Source of the DNA: Candidatus Pantoea carbekii
GTDB lineage: Bacteria > Pseudomonadota > Gammaproteobacteria > Enterobacterales > Enterobacteriaceae
Direction: 5' to 3'
Length of the DNA: 64,000 nt
NCBI RefSeq assembly: GCF_000971765.1
Contig: NZ_CP010907.1
Location: 1,064,501 to 1,128,500 of the forward strand
In this document: one piece after another, positions 10,999-22,443 of the stretch
How positions within the stretch are numbered: the stretch's first letter is position 1
How the letters are laid out: every line of letters begins with the position of its first letter
Notes under the pieces: generated by a model
Databases searched by the model: none
Told to the model about the DNA's origin: nothing
Seen by the model: the letters and a program-made list of their open reading frames with translations, nothing else
Made by a program: the position numbers and the translations under genes

Positions 10999-12310
10999 CT
11001 ACCTTAGCTTAATGAATTTTAAATCTAGCAGAATTATTCTTCAGATTTTATTCAATTTATTATAAAGTGAATCTACTAGCACCCCGAAATGTTTAAAATG
11101 TAACTCATTCTAATTATGAAATAATGTATTAACTTGTCTCGGATTAGTCTTTACAAATTAAATTTACACACATTCCATTTACTAATATTATGGCTGTATA
11201 GCCATTTAATAATGTATAGTTGTATTATTTTAAGTCTGTTAATAATTTAATATTATGATTATGCATCATATAAAGGGTTATTTTCTTTTAATTAGAATTT
11301 TACGACTTTTAATTATGTATTGCAAATAATTTTAATAATTTTTTAATACTAATTAGTATTAAAATGGTTTAAGTTTATTTTCTACCGATTAACTTATGTT
11401 CAAAAAGTAAAAAAGAGATAACTTTATAATATTAAATGAGAAAGTTTAGATGCTTTAACTCAATATTTTATTGATATTAAAATAATTACATTGATAATAA
11501 AATTATTACAAATCGAATTTTAAAGCATAGTATGATGGTATTGATTGAGAAAATATCTTTTAAAAAGACTAATTAAGCGCAATATATAAAATCATAATTT
11601 AAAAAATGCATTTTAATAACAAATATAAGTATGTAAAAGTGTATTCCGTAACACGAAGACGCTTGACTTATCAAGTAATTATCTACATTAAATAATGCTA
11701 TAATATAGATAATTACTTGAATAAATTAAATAATTTCTTCTACTGTTACACAGATAATTATCATAACCATCAATAGCGTATGCATTAATAACACTGATAT
11801 TGCATCATGGATCAGTATAATTACATTTTTCAAATTTTTATTTTTTTATTATTAGCAATTCGAAAAACCAATGCCTAGTATGCGATTTCAGTAATTTACG
11901 ATAATTAAGAATTAATATAAAATTTTCTAATATTTTTAAGATAATATTTATTTTTATTTCTTAAAATAAGAAAATAATTCTATATTTTATTAAACAATTA
12001 ATTACTATAATCCATTGATTTTTATAACTATATTGTTATTGATTTAATGTTATGGAATTCATTTATCTTAATACGTTAGTACTCATTTAAGAAGTAAAAA
12101 TTACATCGCATATTAATATATATACAGTTTGCTGGTATAGTAACAGGTTATTTTTCGAGATAAAAATCTATGATCAAACCAAAAATAGTAGAATTTTGTA
12201 TATATAAACCATATATAGTACTATACGCTAAGAAAATGATCCTGTAGTGTTAAAGCTGATACAATAGATTATTCTTAATATGTCGTATAGATAAAGGAAC
12301 GTATGTTTTT
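10999..12310. other. eroded spacer plsC-metC
   Basis: About 1.3 kb of AT-rich DNA between the convergent plsC and metC. parC follows plsC in E. coli, but I can read no gyrase/topoisomerase-like fragment in any frame. The only clear structure is the inverted repeat at 11671-11720. Confidence 0.55.
11671..11720. repeat. 15-bp perfect inverted repeat
   Basis: The arm TCAAGTAATTATCTA at 11671-11685 is perfectly complementary to TAGATAATTACTTGA at 11706-11720, around a 20-nt loop. It sits in the middle of the plsC-metC spacer with no gene within 580 bp. Role unknown; it may be a relic of a lost terminator. Confidence 0.6.
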
Positions 12311-13495
12311 CTAATTTCTTAAACGTACAAAACCTGCTTTAAGATCCGCTATTAAATCATCTACGTTTTCCAAACCAATATGCAAACGTACTAATGTGCC
12401 GTTAAAATCTACTCCTCCTGCTGGACGAATCAGAGTCAGTTCTTCAGGTTGATTCGTTAAAATAAGTGACTCGTATCCACCCCAAGAATAAGCCATGCTA
12501 AAATAACTAAAATTATTTAGATAATTTTCCAAGCGTTCAGTATTCAACTTTTCTTTTAAAATAAATGAAAATAATCCGCTGCTACCATTAAAATCACGGA
12601 GCCAAAATTCATGCCCCTTGCTATTAATTATGGCCGGATGATTTACTCGTAATACTTCTGGTTGTACAGCAAGCCACTCTGCAACCTTCATACTACTTTC
12701 TTGATGTTGACGTAAGCGTGTACTAAGCGTTCTTAAACCACGACTGGCTAAGTAGGCAGTATCGGCATCAACTATTTGCCCCATTAAGTATGAGTTTTCA
12801 CGTAGCTGTGCCCAACAACGTTCATTTGCAACAGCAGTACCAATCATGGCATCACTATGACCAATTAAATATTTCGTACCTGCCTGAATTGAAATATCAA
12901 TATCATGTTTTAGTGCGTTAAATAGTATACCTGCTGACCAAGTATTATCAATCATAATAATAGTATTGGGTGCTTTAGCACGAATAGCATTTACGATAGC
13001 AGGGATATTTTGTACTTCCATTGTTATAGAAGCTGGTGATTCTAAAAATACAATACGCGTATTAGGTTGAATAAGTAGACTAATTTCATTACCAATAGAA
13101 TGTTTAAAGAAAGTTGTAGTTATGTTCAATTTACTCAGAATCTTAGTACAAAATTTTTGTGTGGGTTCATATGCAGCTCCGCTCATTAATATATGGTCGC
13201 CTCCTTTAACGAAGGCAAGAATCGCATTACTCACCGCTGCTGTTCCGCATGGATAAAGTGCGCATCCAGCACCATTTTCTAGCTCAGTCATTGCATCTTG
13301 CAACGAAAAATGGGTTAATGTGCCACGTCGACCGTAAAATAATTCACCTTTAGTTGAACCAGCAGTAGCGCATTTTTGATGTTCGACTGTATCAAAAATT
13401 AATGATGAAGCTCGTTGAATAACGCTGTTTACTGCCCCCTGAGTATAACGTTTACTACGTCCTGCATTAATTAAGATAGTGTCAATTTTTTTCAT
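12311..13495 (-). CDS. metC: cystathionine beta-lyase MetC
   Basis: PLP enzyme that cleaves cystathionine to homocysteine, pyruvate and ammonia in methionine synthesis. It has 394 residues against 395 in E. coli. Lys208 in [11 protein letters not shown] is the Schiff-base lysine. The Cys-Gly-Thr-Ala loop at 83-86 and the YGRRGTL segment at 54-60 bind PLP phosphate and substrate. The C-terminal SWGGYESL and RLHIGLE segments are typical of MetC. The ATG has AAGG upstream. Together with metK in this window it points to retained methionine/SAM metabolism; metA and metB, which would feed it, are not in view. Confidence 0.97.
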   Translation of the reverse strand: MKKIDTILINAGRSKRYTQGAVNSVIQRASSLIFDTVEHQKCATAGSTKGELFYGRRGTLTHFSLQDAMTELENGAGCALYPCGTAAVSNAILAFVKGGDHILMSGAAYEPTQKFCTKILSKLNITTTFFKHSIGNEISLLIQPNTRIVFLESPASITMEVQNIPAIVNAIRAKAPNTIIMIDNTWSAGILFNALKHDIDISIQAGTKYLIGHSDAMIGTAVANERCWAQLRENSYLMGQIVDADTAYLASRGLRTLSTRLRQHQESSMKVAEWLAVQPEVLRVNHPAIINSKGHEFWLRDFNGSSGLFSFILKEKLNTERLENYLNNFSYFSMAYSWGGYESLILTNQPEELTLIRPAGGVDFNGTLVRLHIGLENVDDLIADLKAGFVRLRN

Positions 13496-14423
13496 GTAAA
13501 TAATACCTTAGTGCTATATTTATAATGTTTTATTTTTATTAAAATGAAATATCTTTCAGCATACTTCTAATATAGCATAGTAAGAGTTTACAAGATGCTA
13601 AAACACAATATCTATTTGTTACATATTAACTATTTAGAAAAATGACAAATCATTATTATATATATGGCATAGTATTCATAAAATGAATAAAGTTTCAAAA
13701 CAATTTTAAAAAATTAAATTTTAATTTTAAAAGTAAAATACTATCTACTTTACTAAACGCATAAACAATTTTTATTTCAGTGAGACAAGATCACTATATT
13801 GATTAATAGATTATTTGATTGCTTAAGAATAAGCATGTAGTTTAATAACGTATGATAAATGCAATGTTTAAATTTAAAAATCTAATACAGTAATATAGCA
13901 AATATATTTACTTAATCAATAAACACTGTTTCGAAGTACAGGTATTGTAAAAACTTAAATAAAGAATATATCAAGCTAATCATGCGATATCACAATAAAA
14001 AAATTTAAGTGAAATTATAATTCATAGAACAGAGAGAAAATATTTTAATTAAAATTAATATAATCAAAATAACTATTAAATATTTGGTAAATTTGATAAA
14101 ATTGCTGTGAGCAGAAAAATTTTTATGAAGTTTTATTCAAAAAATTTAAATTTTTATACAGATATCTTTAATAATTCTATATTTTATAAAAAATAAATGT
14201 TAGTTATATTAATAACAGTGAAAATCAAATTGATAAAATATTTAATTTTAATGAAAATTACGATCTAGTTTAAAGTATCTGTATTAATGCAATTAAGAAT
14301 AATTCAGCATTATCCAGAATTATGAATCGTTATCTTTAAATCATAAGTTAACAATCCATTAAAAAACATGTTATTGAAGCTTTTATTGTTTTACTACATC
14401 ATAAATCTTAAAGAGAGAAAAAG
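13496..14423. other. AT-rich spacer metC-speB
   Basis: About 930 bp between divergent metC and the speB relic. No coding remnant, RNA or strong repeat is recognisable. GAGAG at 14413-14417 is the old speB ribosome binding site. Confidence 0.5.
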
Positions 14424-15343
14424 ATGCATAATAATTTAGGAAATAATTATGATAAATCGTTAGTGTCTAATGCATTTGGTTTTATGCGTTTTTCTTTAAA
14501 TTTTCAACCATATGATAGTAATGCTCAATAGGTCATTACAGGTGTCCCGTTTGATAATGCGACTACAGGCCGTTCAGGTAGTCGCTTTGGCCCAGCTGCT
14601 ATACGTCAAATTTCTACCCATCTTACATGGGAAAACTGTAATTGGCCATGGGATTTTGACCTATGTCAGCGTCTCAAGGTATTAGATTGTGGAGATCTTG
14701 TTTACAATTTTGGTGATGCTCAAGAATTTTCTAACAGGTTACAGTTGCATTCAGAAAAATTGTTATATAATGGTAAACGCATGCTAACCTTTGGAGGTGA
14801 TCACTACATTACATTGCCCCTATTACGTGCATACAAAAAATATTTTGGCAAAATAGCATTAATACATTTTGATGCCCATACAGATACATATTCTAGCGAA
14901 ACAATATTTGATCATGGTACAATTTTTTCAACAGCACTTAAAGAAAAATTAATTGATCCCATTTGCTCTATACAAATTGGCATTCGTACTGCATTTAATA
15001 GAAGCATAGCTTTTAAGGTATTGGATGCTCAATATGTAAATGATTGCAATATTGATGATATTTTAATTCATATAAAAAATACAGTTAAAAATTTACCCGT
15101 TTATTTGACATTTGATATTGATTGTCTCGATCCAGTGTATGCTCCAGGTACTGGAACCCCTGTTATCGGTGGTCTTACTAGTGATAAAACACTCAGAATA
15201 ATTCGTCGTCTGCGGCATATTAATATAGTAGGCATGGATATTGTAGAAGTAGCACCATTTATGATCATGCTGATTTGATTTCATTAACAGCAGCTACTTT
15301 AGCAATGAATATGTTATATTTACAAGGATCTGATAAAAATTAA
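14424..15343 (+). pseudogene. speB: agmatinase SpeB, inactivated
   Basis: Intact agmatinase hydrolyses agmatine to putrescine and urea. Here 306 family residues can be followed almost end to end. The TGG codon for the conserved Trp (E. coli DADWVITG) has become TAG at 14529-14531, codon 36. Near 15256-15260 a 1-nt loss shifts the frame after VVEVAP; the correct C-terminus ([16 protein letters not shown] and on) continues in another frame to a TAA at 15341-15343. The manganese-site motifs GGDH, FDAHTD and FDIDCLD are still readable, so decay is recent. A remnant from an internal ATG at 14745 lacks the first third of the fold and is unlikely to work. SpeA is dead too. Confidence 0.93.
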
Positions 15344-17142
15344 TGATATTGAGAACGGAAAATGCATATTGATTGAATATCATAGTTTTTTAGTTAATGA
15401 ATAATAAATTTTACATTTCATTTTCGTTTTTTTAATAAAAGTCTAATGTATATCTTCTTGTTAGTAATAGATTATATCTAGTAATATCAAATATATAACA
15501 AATTTTATTTAATAAAAAATAAAGTAACATATAATAAAATTTCAATATTAATAAATTAAGTAATTTTTTAATATTACATGTTTCTATTAGATAGAAATTA
15601 TTTACGATATTTAGTTGTGAAGCAGATTTTGTAGTAAAATAGTTTTAAAAGAACTCAAGATATGCATCTTGAATATCTAAAGAATTTTAGATCAATTATT
15701 AAGAGTTAAAAAATGTATATAATAAAAAAGATTTTTCTATACGCGGTATTATCTAATTGATAGATAATACTGAATAAACAATCTCATTGACACATACATT
15801 TACAATGTTACATATAGCAAATTTTGTAGATTGCATTTTTGATTATTTTAAAAAATTTTATTTTATTTATTAAATTATGATATCAAAAATCGCAACATTT
15901 ATTTTATTTAATTTTTATCTTTGAGTATAACTATATTAGTTATACTGTAGAATTTCAGATTTATTCAGAATAAAACATGTCTTTTAATTGCGATATTTTA
16001 ACTGGTCACTTAATTATTAAATCAAAAGTAATAAGTGATGTAATTTTATCATTAATACTTCGTTCATTTTAGCACATAAATATATATAGTTTTTAGTAAT
16101 TTTTGTTTTTAAACCATAACGATATAGATTGAATCGATTTAATATTTTTCATGCTAAGCTCAATAAAACCCTTAGAAATTTGTAATTGCAATGCACTTAA
16201 TTTAAAAATATTTTTTGCTTTTCTTAACATTATTTCTTCTTTTAAAGAAGACATTTAAGATTCTATTCTAAGACAGAAGATAGCAATTAATTAAGGTGAG
16301 ATTAGTTTGAAGCTATTTAAACAAAAGAAAGAAGTTTTTTATTATAAATATATTGCTATTAATTATCTTAATATTTTCATGTTAGAAATTTTGGGATTTT
16401 TCAACGAATTCTTGGTATAATTTTCTATGTTGCTTATTGATTTATAAATGAAAGTATAGAATTTTTAAAAAAAGAAAAAAACTAAATAAGAAAGTTATGT
16501 AATGTAACACTAAATAAAATTATTTAAATAAACATGTTTTCATTGGTGATTAATACTAAAATACTTGAAATTTTTTTAAAGAAAAAATATTACACAATAA
16601 TCTATTGTTTATAATGTCTTTTAAAGATTTACATAAAATTGAAAATTATAAAAGAAGAATAACTTATTGAATTATAAATATAATACTATTTTTAAATAAG
16701 TTTATCTAATGATTTTTACAAAAAAACATTTTTATTTTTTAATATAGAAAATGATTAATAGTTAATTGAGAAAAAATGAAATATTTAAATAAAATCAATT
16801 TATTAAATATTTTTAAAAAAATATAAAAACCATTTTTTTATCTGGAAAGATTTTTTTCCTTTTTGTAATAACTTCAGGTTAGTGTATTAACAGAATTAAT
16901 ATATTTCAGTAACTATCATGTATATGATTGATAATCTAGAGAGATAAGCTAAGATAAACGTTAGGAAAAATACAGAAGATCACAGACATAATATTTAATA
17001 TATAAAAGTAAATATGTATTTATAGCGCTTAATATATAGCTAAAATTATTAATTTGTTATACCTGATGTGAGATAGTTACAATACATATTAGCAGGTAAA
17101 ACAGTATGTTGAAAAAGATACATCTCATGATTGGAGTAAATC
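15344..17142. other. eroded spacer speB-cycA
   Basis: About 1.8 kb of extremely AT-rich DNA. A 10-bp perfect inverted repeat (15745-15754 with 15760-15769, 5-nt loop) is the only distinct feature. Many A/T homopolymer runs and no open frame resembling a known protein. Confidence 0.5.
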
Positions 17143-18561
17143 GTGCAGAATAGTAAAATTCCGGAACACGTTCAAGAAGTGCAATCCGAAAATAGAAAAT
17201 TACTTAAGCAATTAGATAATCGTCATATACAATTAATAGCGATTGGTGGAGCGATCGGAACTGGATTATTTATGGGATCAGGTAAAATTATTCATCTTTC
17301 TGGTTCTTCAATTATTCTTACTTACACAATTATAGGTTTTTTTCTTTTTTTTGTAATGAGAGCCCTTGGTGAATTACTTTTATCAGATTCATCTTTTAAT
17401 TCTTTTGCTGATTTTTCTACTGCATATATTGGTCCTTGGGCAGGTTTTTTTATTGGTTGGACGTACTGGTTAAGTTGGGTAGTTACTTGTGTTGGAGATG
17501 TGGTCGTTATAGGTGGTTATATGCAATTTTGGTTTCCAAATCTTTCTCTATGGATTTCTGCTTTTAGTGCATTAGGGTTTATGTTACTGATTAATACTCT
17601 TTCTGTACGTTTATTTGGTGAAATGGAGTTTTGGTTTGCGATTATTAAAATTGTAGCTATATTAGCATTAATATTAGTAGGTTTTGTAATGATCTTAGCA
17701 GGTTATACATCACCCGATGGTGTTAAAGCTTCCTTTAGCCATCTGATACAGAACGGTATGATATTTCCAAACGGTTTTCAAGGCTTTGTTTCTGGTTTTC
17801 AAATTGCTTTATTTTCTTTTGTTGGTATAGAATTAGTGGGCATAGCAGCTGCTGAAACTAAAAATCCTGAAGTCAATTTACCTAAAGCGATCAATGGAAT
17901 ACCTATAAGAGTAGTGCTATTCTATGTATCTTCTCTTGTATGTATTATTTCAGTATGTTCATGGGAGTATATTGTTCCAGATAAAAGTCCATTTGTCGGT
18001 CTATTTACATTAGCTGGTTTACCTACAGCAGCAGGAATAATTAATTTTGTTGTATTAACTTCTGCTCTTTCTTCAGCTAATAGTGGAGTATTTTCAACAA
18101 GTAGAATGTTATTTGGTTTGGCAAGGGAAAATGCAGCTCCGCATGCATGGGGCAAACTTTCAACACTTAATGTCCCATTAAGAGGATTGTTTGTTTCAGG
18201 ATTGTGTATGTTCATTGGTGTAACACTTCTTTTCATTACACCAACAGTTATGGCGGTATTTACATTGCTGTCAACACTGTCATCAATAATGTTAATTTTT
18301 ATTTGGAGTATGATTTTAATCTCGTGGCTTTCATATTATAAACAAGGAAAATGTATCTCTCACAATTTGAATTATAAATTACCTGGTGGAAAAGTAATGG
18401 CATGGAGTGGTTTAATATTTTTTTCTTTTATGTTAGTAGCATTAGCTTTTCAGCAAGATACTCGTAATGGTTTATTAATAGCACCTTTATGGTTTATCTG
18501 GTTAACAATCCTTTGGAAAACCAAAAAAACAACTAATCATTTAAAATTAAAGCAGCAGTAG
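17143..18561 (+). CDS. cycA: D-serine/D-alanine/glycine permease CycA
   Basis: Amino acid-polyamine-organocation family symporter of the inner membrane; E. coli CycA imports glycine, D-alanine and D-serine. It has 472 residues against 470 in E. coli. About twelve hydrophobic segments are visible, starting after the conserved NRHIQLIAIGGAIGTGLF at 26-43. CycA-like signatures include FVGIELVGIAAAETKNPE, INGIPIRVVLFYV and SSANSGVFSTSRMLFGLA. LysP, ProY and AnsP are related, but the match is best to CycA. The start is GTG at 17143 with GGAG 7 nt upstream. It is isolated between spacers of 1.8 and 2.7 kb and well preserved, so selection is keeping it. Confidence 0.9.
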   Translation: MQNSKIPEHVQEVQSENRKLLKQLDNRHIQLIAIGGAIGTGLFMGSGKIIHLSGSSIILTYTIIGFFLFFVMRALGELLLSDSSFNSFADFSTAYIGPWAGFFIGWTYWLSWVVTCVGDVVVIGGYMQFWFPNLSLWISAFSALGFMLLINTLSVRLFGEMEFWFAIIKIVAILALILVGFVMILAGYTSPDGVKASFSHLIQNGMIFPNGFQGFVSGFQIALFSFVGIELVGIAAAETKNPEVNLPKAINGIPIRVVLFYVSSLVCIISVCSWEYIVPDKSPFVGLFTLAGLPTAAGIINFVVLTSALSSANSGVFSTSRMLFGLARENAAPHAWGKLSTLNVPLRGLFVSGLCMFIGVTLLFITPTVMAVFTLLSTLSSIMLIFIWSMILISWLSYYKQGKCISHNLNYKLPGGKVMAWSGLIFFSFMLVALAFQQDTRNGLLIAPLWFIWLTILWKTKKTTNHLKLKQQ

Positions 18562-21222
18562 AGAAATTTAATATAAATTAAAAATAAAATTTAAGAAAAA
18601 ATAAAATATAATTTTTTTTGATAATAAATTTATCTAAATAATTGTAGAAAAATTTCAAATCTAATTAGTAGGTAATGCTATTTTATCTACAGAGTAAAAA
18701 TTTTCTAAAATCCACTGAAACATGTAAATATCATATATGGAATTAAAGCAAATAATTAATTATTTACTAATATAGTAAATATCAAAAAATTATTACATGT
18801 ATAATGAATGTAAATAATTAATTTATATCAGATGCTATAAAAATTAATTATAGAAAATATGATTTTTATAATAATTTAAAGGTAGATCGTAGATTAAATG
18901 TAATTTTTAATAAAATATTAAGATAATATATTGAGTATCAAGAAACTTGCTCTTAACGCAATAAATTTCAAAAATTTTTTTAAATATGTTGTAAATATTA
19001 ATATATATTCATAAGTTAAAATTAATTAACTATAAAAAATGTAAACAATTTTGAAGATCTTACAAAATAAAAATAATTTAGAAAATTCTTTCAAAAGAAA
19101 TCGAAATATAAATTAAAAAAATGAAACTATTAATTTCAAACTTATTAAAATCTAATCTTAGCATATGAAGTGTAATTTTCATGACTAGATTTAAATATAA
19201 AATATATATGGAAATGCTTTATTATTTTTATAAAATACTGTAAAACATAATTAAGAAAATTAAAACGTTATTATGTAAAAGTAAATTGAAATTTATAAAA
19301 TAGTTCGCAGAAAATAATCAAATTGCTTTTGATCTGGATGTGATTAGGCCTCTTAATTATTCGTCGATAGAGAAATCAGATTACAATCTATTGAGCAATC
19401 TTCACATGTGCAAATAAATGTTTTTTATAAACATCGGAAAGCTAGTAATTAAATTATGCGTGAATATAAAATTTATTCAATGGCTAATATAATCATTTCT
19501 TTTTTTTATTACTATATCCAACTAGTCGAATCTAAAGTAACAAACAACGTCGTAAACAGAAATAAGACTGAAAACATATAATGGAAATTGCTATCTATCA
19601 GAATAGATCTTATAACAATCATGCTGAGCTTTCTGGCAATCTACATCAGTCTAAAATGGTCAGATAATGCTTTATGGGTTCATCACACAGAACGCTGACC
19701 AATCTTTAAAGGTCAAAGAATCCATATAGCAATTTAAGCACATCTATAGGTTTTTGTGAAGAAAATAATAAAATTGTTTATTGTTCATAGTTATAACGCC
19801 AAATATGTTTATAATTCTCCATATATTTTGATTTCTGACATTATGAATCCTTTTGTTACCGTTGTGATCTTATTGCTAATACATAATTATATGTTCGAAT
19901 ACAGTTTATCAATCACTATACATTGATATGCTTAGGTAAATTTCAATGTATTTTTGAAGAAAGAAAAAATCGATTTTTTAAAATGCTTATAAAGTAGGTG
20001 ATGGATAAATTATCGCTTTAGAACTTTTTAACGTTTACAAAAAAATAACATATTAACCTGGTTGAAAAATATTAAATGATTGAACGTGAATTGTTAAATC
20101 AATAATGATCTATGAAGATCAATGTAAGTGTAAGTGAAGCAAAAATATATTTTTCTTTTTTACATAGATTAAGGATAATTAACTTTTAATTAATTGAATT
20201 AAAAGTTTTATATTACAGAACTAAACATATCATGCTAATTAATATAGTGAGTATGTTTTTGTAAAGTCAGTGTTTTCGCACAGTTGAATATTCATTAAAA
20301 TTATTTTCAATGTCAATTTTTTAATAATTGACATTGAAAATAATTCGAGATGTTTTTCGTTCAGAATGCAATAAAATTCTATACATTCCAAAATTGCAAA
20401 TTTATTTAGAGAACATTAGTCAGTCAATAAAGTACATTGCGTCCTTGTACACTGCCCCAAATTTTATCATGCTCTTCATAGATCATGATATTTTTTCATC
20501 AATTATTTCAAATAATTTAATATTTATTTTCATCTTTTAGTCTGCATTAAATAATGTTTAGTAAAATTAGTTCTTGTACCCAAATCGATTATTATCTGCT
20601 ACACAATACGCCCCCCATAATAGGATACTATTATTTCTTTTACAAGATCAATCCATATAGTGTAGTCATCAATTCATTGAAAAATCTTTTATTGTTACTC
20701 CGCATCCTCTTTTTTTTTAAAATATTTTAAGTTTTATTAAAAATTTTTATATGAAAATCCCTTTCTTAATAAAATTAAAGTTTTTATGAATTTAAAATAT
20801 ATAAATATTTAATCATCCAATTGATATAAATAATATTTATTGGATATTAGGTCTGTAAGACAATCAATCTTATAGTAAATTTTCTTAATATATATAGACT
20901 CTAAAGCAGATTTTTCCCCTTTTAGATCACATGGTTTGATAAACATTCGCCATGCACCTTATATTGCTAACTAATTGCATTATAATGGTTTTTTGTTTAT
21001 TATGTAAAATAATCTACCCATTTTCTATCTATAACTTAAGTAACAAGATAACACTGAAATATTAATAATTTAATTAATTTAAATAAATTCATAAAAATAA
21101 ATAACTGCGTCTGCTGTTTTGAATTGCAACAATGAGGCTCTCATGGTCACAAGCAACTTACAAAAAATAGGTCCGTGTCTAGAGAGGTATAAACAAATAA
21201 ATGCAACAGCGGAGTGCCTATG
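18562..21222. other. eroded spacer cycA-sbmA
   Basis: About 2.7 kb with no intact gene. A block around 19320-19960 is less AT-rich than its surroundings and may be the relic of a lost gene that I cannot name. A perfect 20-bp hairpin lies at 20299-20345. The rest is A/T-rich with nothing recognisable. Confidence 0.5.
20299..20345. repeat. 20-bp perfect hairpin
   Basis: Arms 20299-20318 and 20326-20345 are exact reverse complements (AATTATTTTCAATGTCAATT and its complement) around a 7-nt loop. It is about 880 bp upstream of sbmA and 1.7 kb past cycA, so it does not look like a terminator of either present gene. Confidence 0.65.
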
Positions 21223-22443
21223 ATGCTAAAATGCTTTTTTCCTCGGCCTGCGCTGTTTTTCACTTCTGCAGCAGTATGGAGTTTAATAGCAATTTTTGCT
21301 TGGTTTAATTATTTTAATGAAATTTTCGAAATATATCCATCAATACAAGAAAGAATGCAACAGCCCCTTCCAACTACAATAGGTCGTTTTGTAGCTCTAA
21401 GTCAATTATGGTTTTACACCTATTATTGGTTAGTAGGCGGAATGTTTGCTTGCATTTGGCGCATGATTGATGATCATCCTTGGCAATGTTGGTCTGTATG
21501 GGGATCAATATTAATTATATTTGTTACTTGGTTTGGTGTACAAGTTGGCGTAGGTATTAATGCTTGGTATGGACCATTTTATGATATGGTACAATTAGCT
21601 TTAAGCCAAACAAAGTCTATAGATATTAAACAATTTTATATTCAATTACTAGATTTCTTAGGAATTTCTTTAATGGCAGTACTTCTTGGTGTATTGAATT
21701 CTTTTTTTGTTAGTCACTGGGTATTTCGTTGGCGTATTGCTATGAATAACTATTATACACATAATTGGCATTATTTACGTATGGTAGAAGGTGCAGCACA
21801 ACGTGTTCAAGAAGATACTATGCGTTTTGCTAGTACATTAGAAGATTGGGGTCTTAGTTTTATTCAAGCAATAATGACGTTAGTAGCATTTTTACCAGTT
21901 TTAATCGCTTTATCACATTACGTGGAAGAATTACCTATTTTTGGTGGTATTCCATATGCTTTAGTTATAGCAGCTGTACTATGGTCTTTATTTGGAACTA
22001 TAATATTAGCGGTAGTAGGAATTAGATTACCGGGTTTAGAATTTCGTAACCAAAGTGTAGAAGCTGCTTATCGTAAAGAATTAGTTTACGGTGAAGATGA
22101 CCCCAGGCGTGCTACCCCTATAACTTTGCAAGAATTATTTAATCGTGTACGATGCAATTATTTTCGTCTTTATTTTCATTATCTTTATTTTAATGTCACT
22201 CGAATTCTTTATTTGCAAATGGATAACGTTTTTGGTTTATTTATACTATTTCCGTCCATTGCAACCGGTGTCATAACCTTAGGTCTATTAAATCAAATTA
22301 CTAATGTTTTTGATCAAGTGCGTTCAGCTTTTCAATATTTAATTACTTCATGGTCAACGCTCATAACTTTAATGTCAATTTATAAACGTCTACATTGCTT
22401 TGAGGAAGTTTTAAAAAATAACCCTATGTGGGGAAAAAATTAA
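21223..22443 (+). CDS. sbmA: peptide antibiotic transporter SbmA (BacA family)
   Basis: Proton-driven inner-membrane importer of peptides; E. coli SbmA takes up microcin B17, bleomycin and proline-rich antimicrobial peptides, and its rhizobial homologue BacA is needed for chronic legume symbiosis. From ATG 21223 the protein has 406 residues, exactly the E. coli length; GGAG ends 8 nt upstream. An in-frame ATG at 21220 and GTG at 21214 are alternatives. Family signatures are all present: WYGPFYD, NSFFVSHWVFRWR, EGAAQRVQEDTMRFASTLE (the diagnostic SbmA/BacA block near residue 190-208), RKELVYGEDD and the SIYKRL C-terminus. There is no fused ABC ATPase domain. The gene is isolated in eroded DNA. 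Confidence 0.96.
   Translation: MLKCFFPRPALFFTSAAVWSLIAIFAWFNYFNEIFEIYPSIQERMQQPLPTTIGRFVALSQLWFYTYYWLVGGMFACIWRMIDDHPWQCWSVWGSILIIFVTWFGVQVGVGINAWYGPFYDMVQLALSQTKSIDIKQFYIQLLDFLGISLMAVLLGVLNSFFVSHWVFRWRIAMNNYYTHNWHYLRMVEGAAQRVQEDTMRFASTLEDWGLSFIQAIMTLVAFLPVLIALSHYVEELPIFGGIPYALVIAAVLWSLFGTIILAVVGIRLPGLEFRNQSVEAAYRKELVYGEDDPRRATPITLQELFNRVRCNYFRLYFHYLYFNVTRILYLQMDNVFGLFILFPSIATGVITLGLLNQITNVFDQVRSAFQYLITSWSTLITLMSIYKRLHCFEEVLKNNPMWGKN

Noticed and set aside
14745-15278. Possible shortened but working agmatinase from an internal ATG
   Set aside because: It lacks the N-terminal third of the fold and has a frameshifted C-terminus; the first lesion is a clear TGG-to-TAG change.
17143-18561. Lysine permease LysP or aromatic permease AroP
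   Set aside because: The internal segments (FVGIELVG.AAAETK.PE, INGIPIR, SSANSGVFSTSRMLFGLA) and the 472-residue length fit CycA best.
20328-20540. 70-codon plus-strand frame in the cycA-sbmA spacer
   Set aside because: Starts inside the right arm of the 20-bp hairpin, has no Shine-Dalgarno and no recognisable motif; chance frame in AT-rich DNA.
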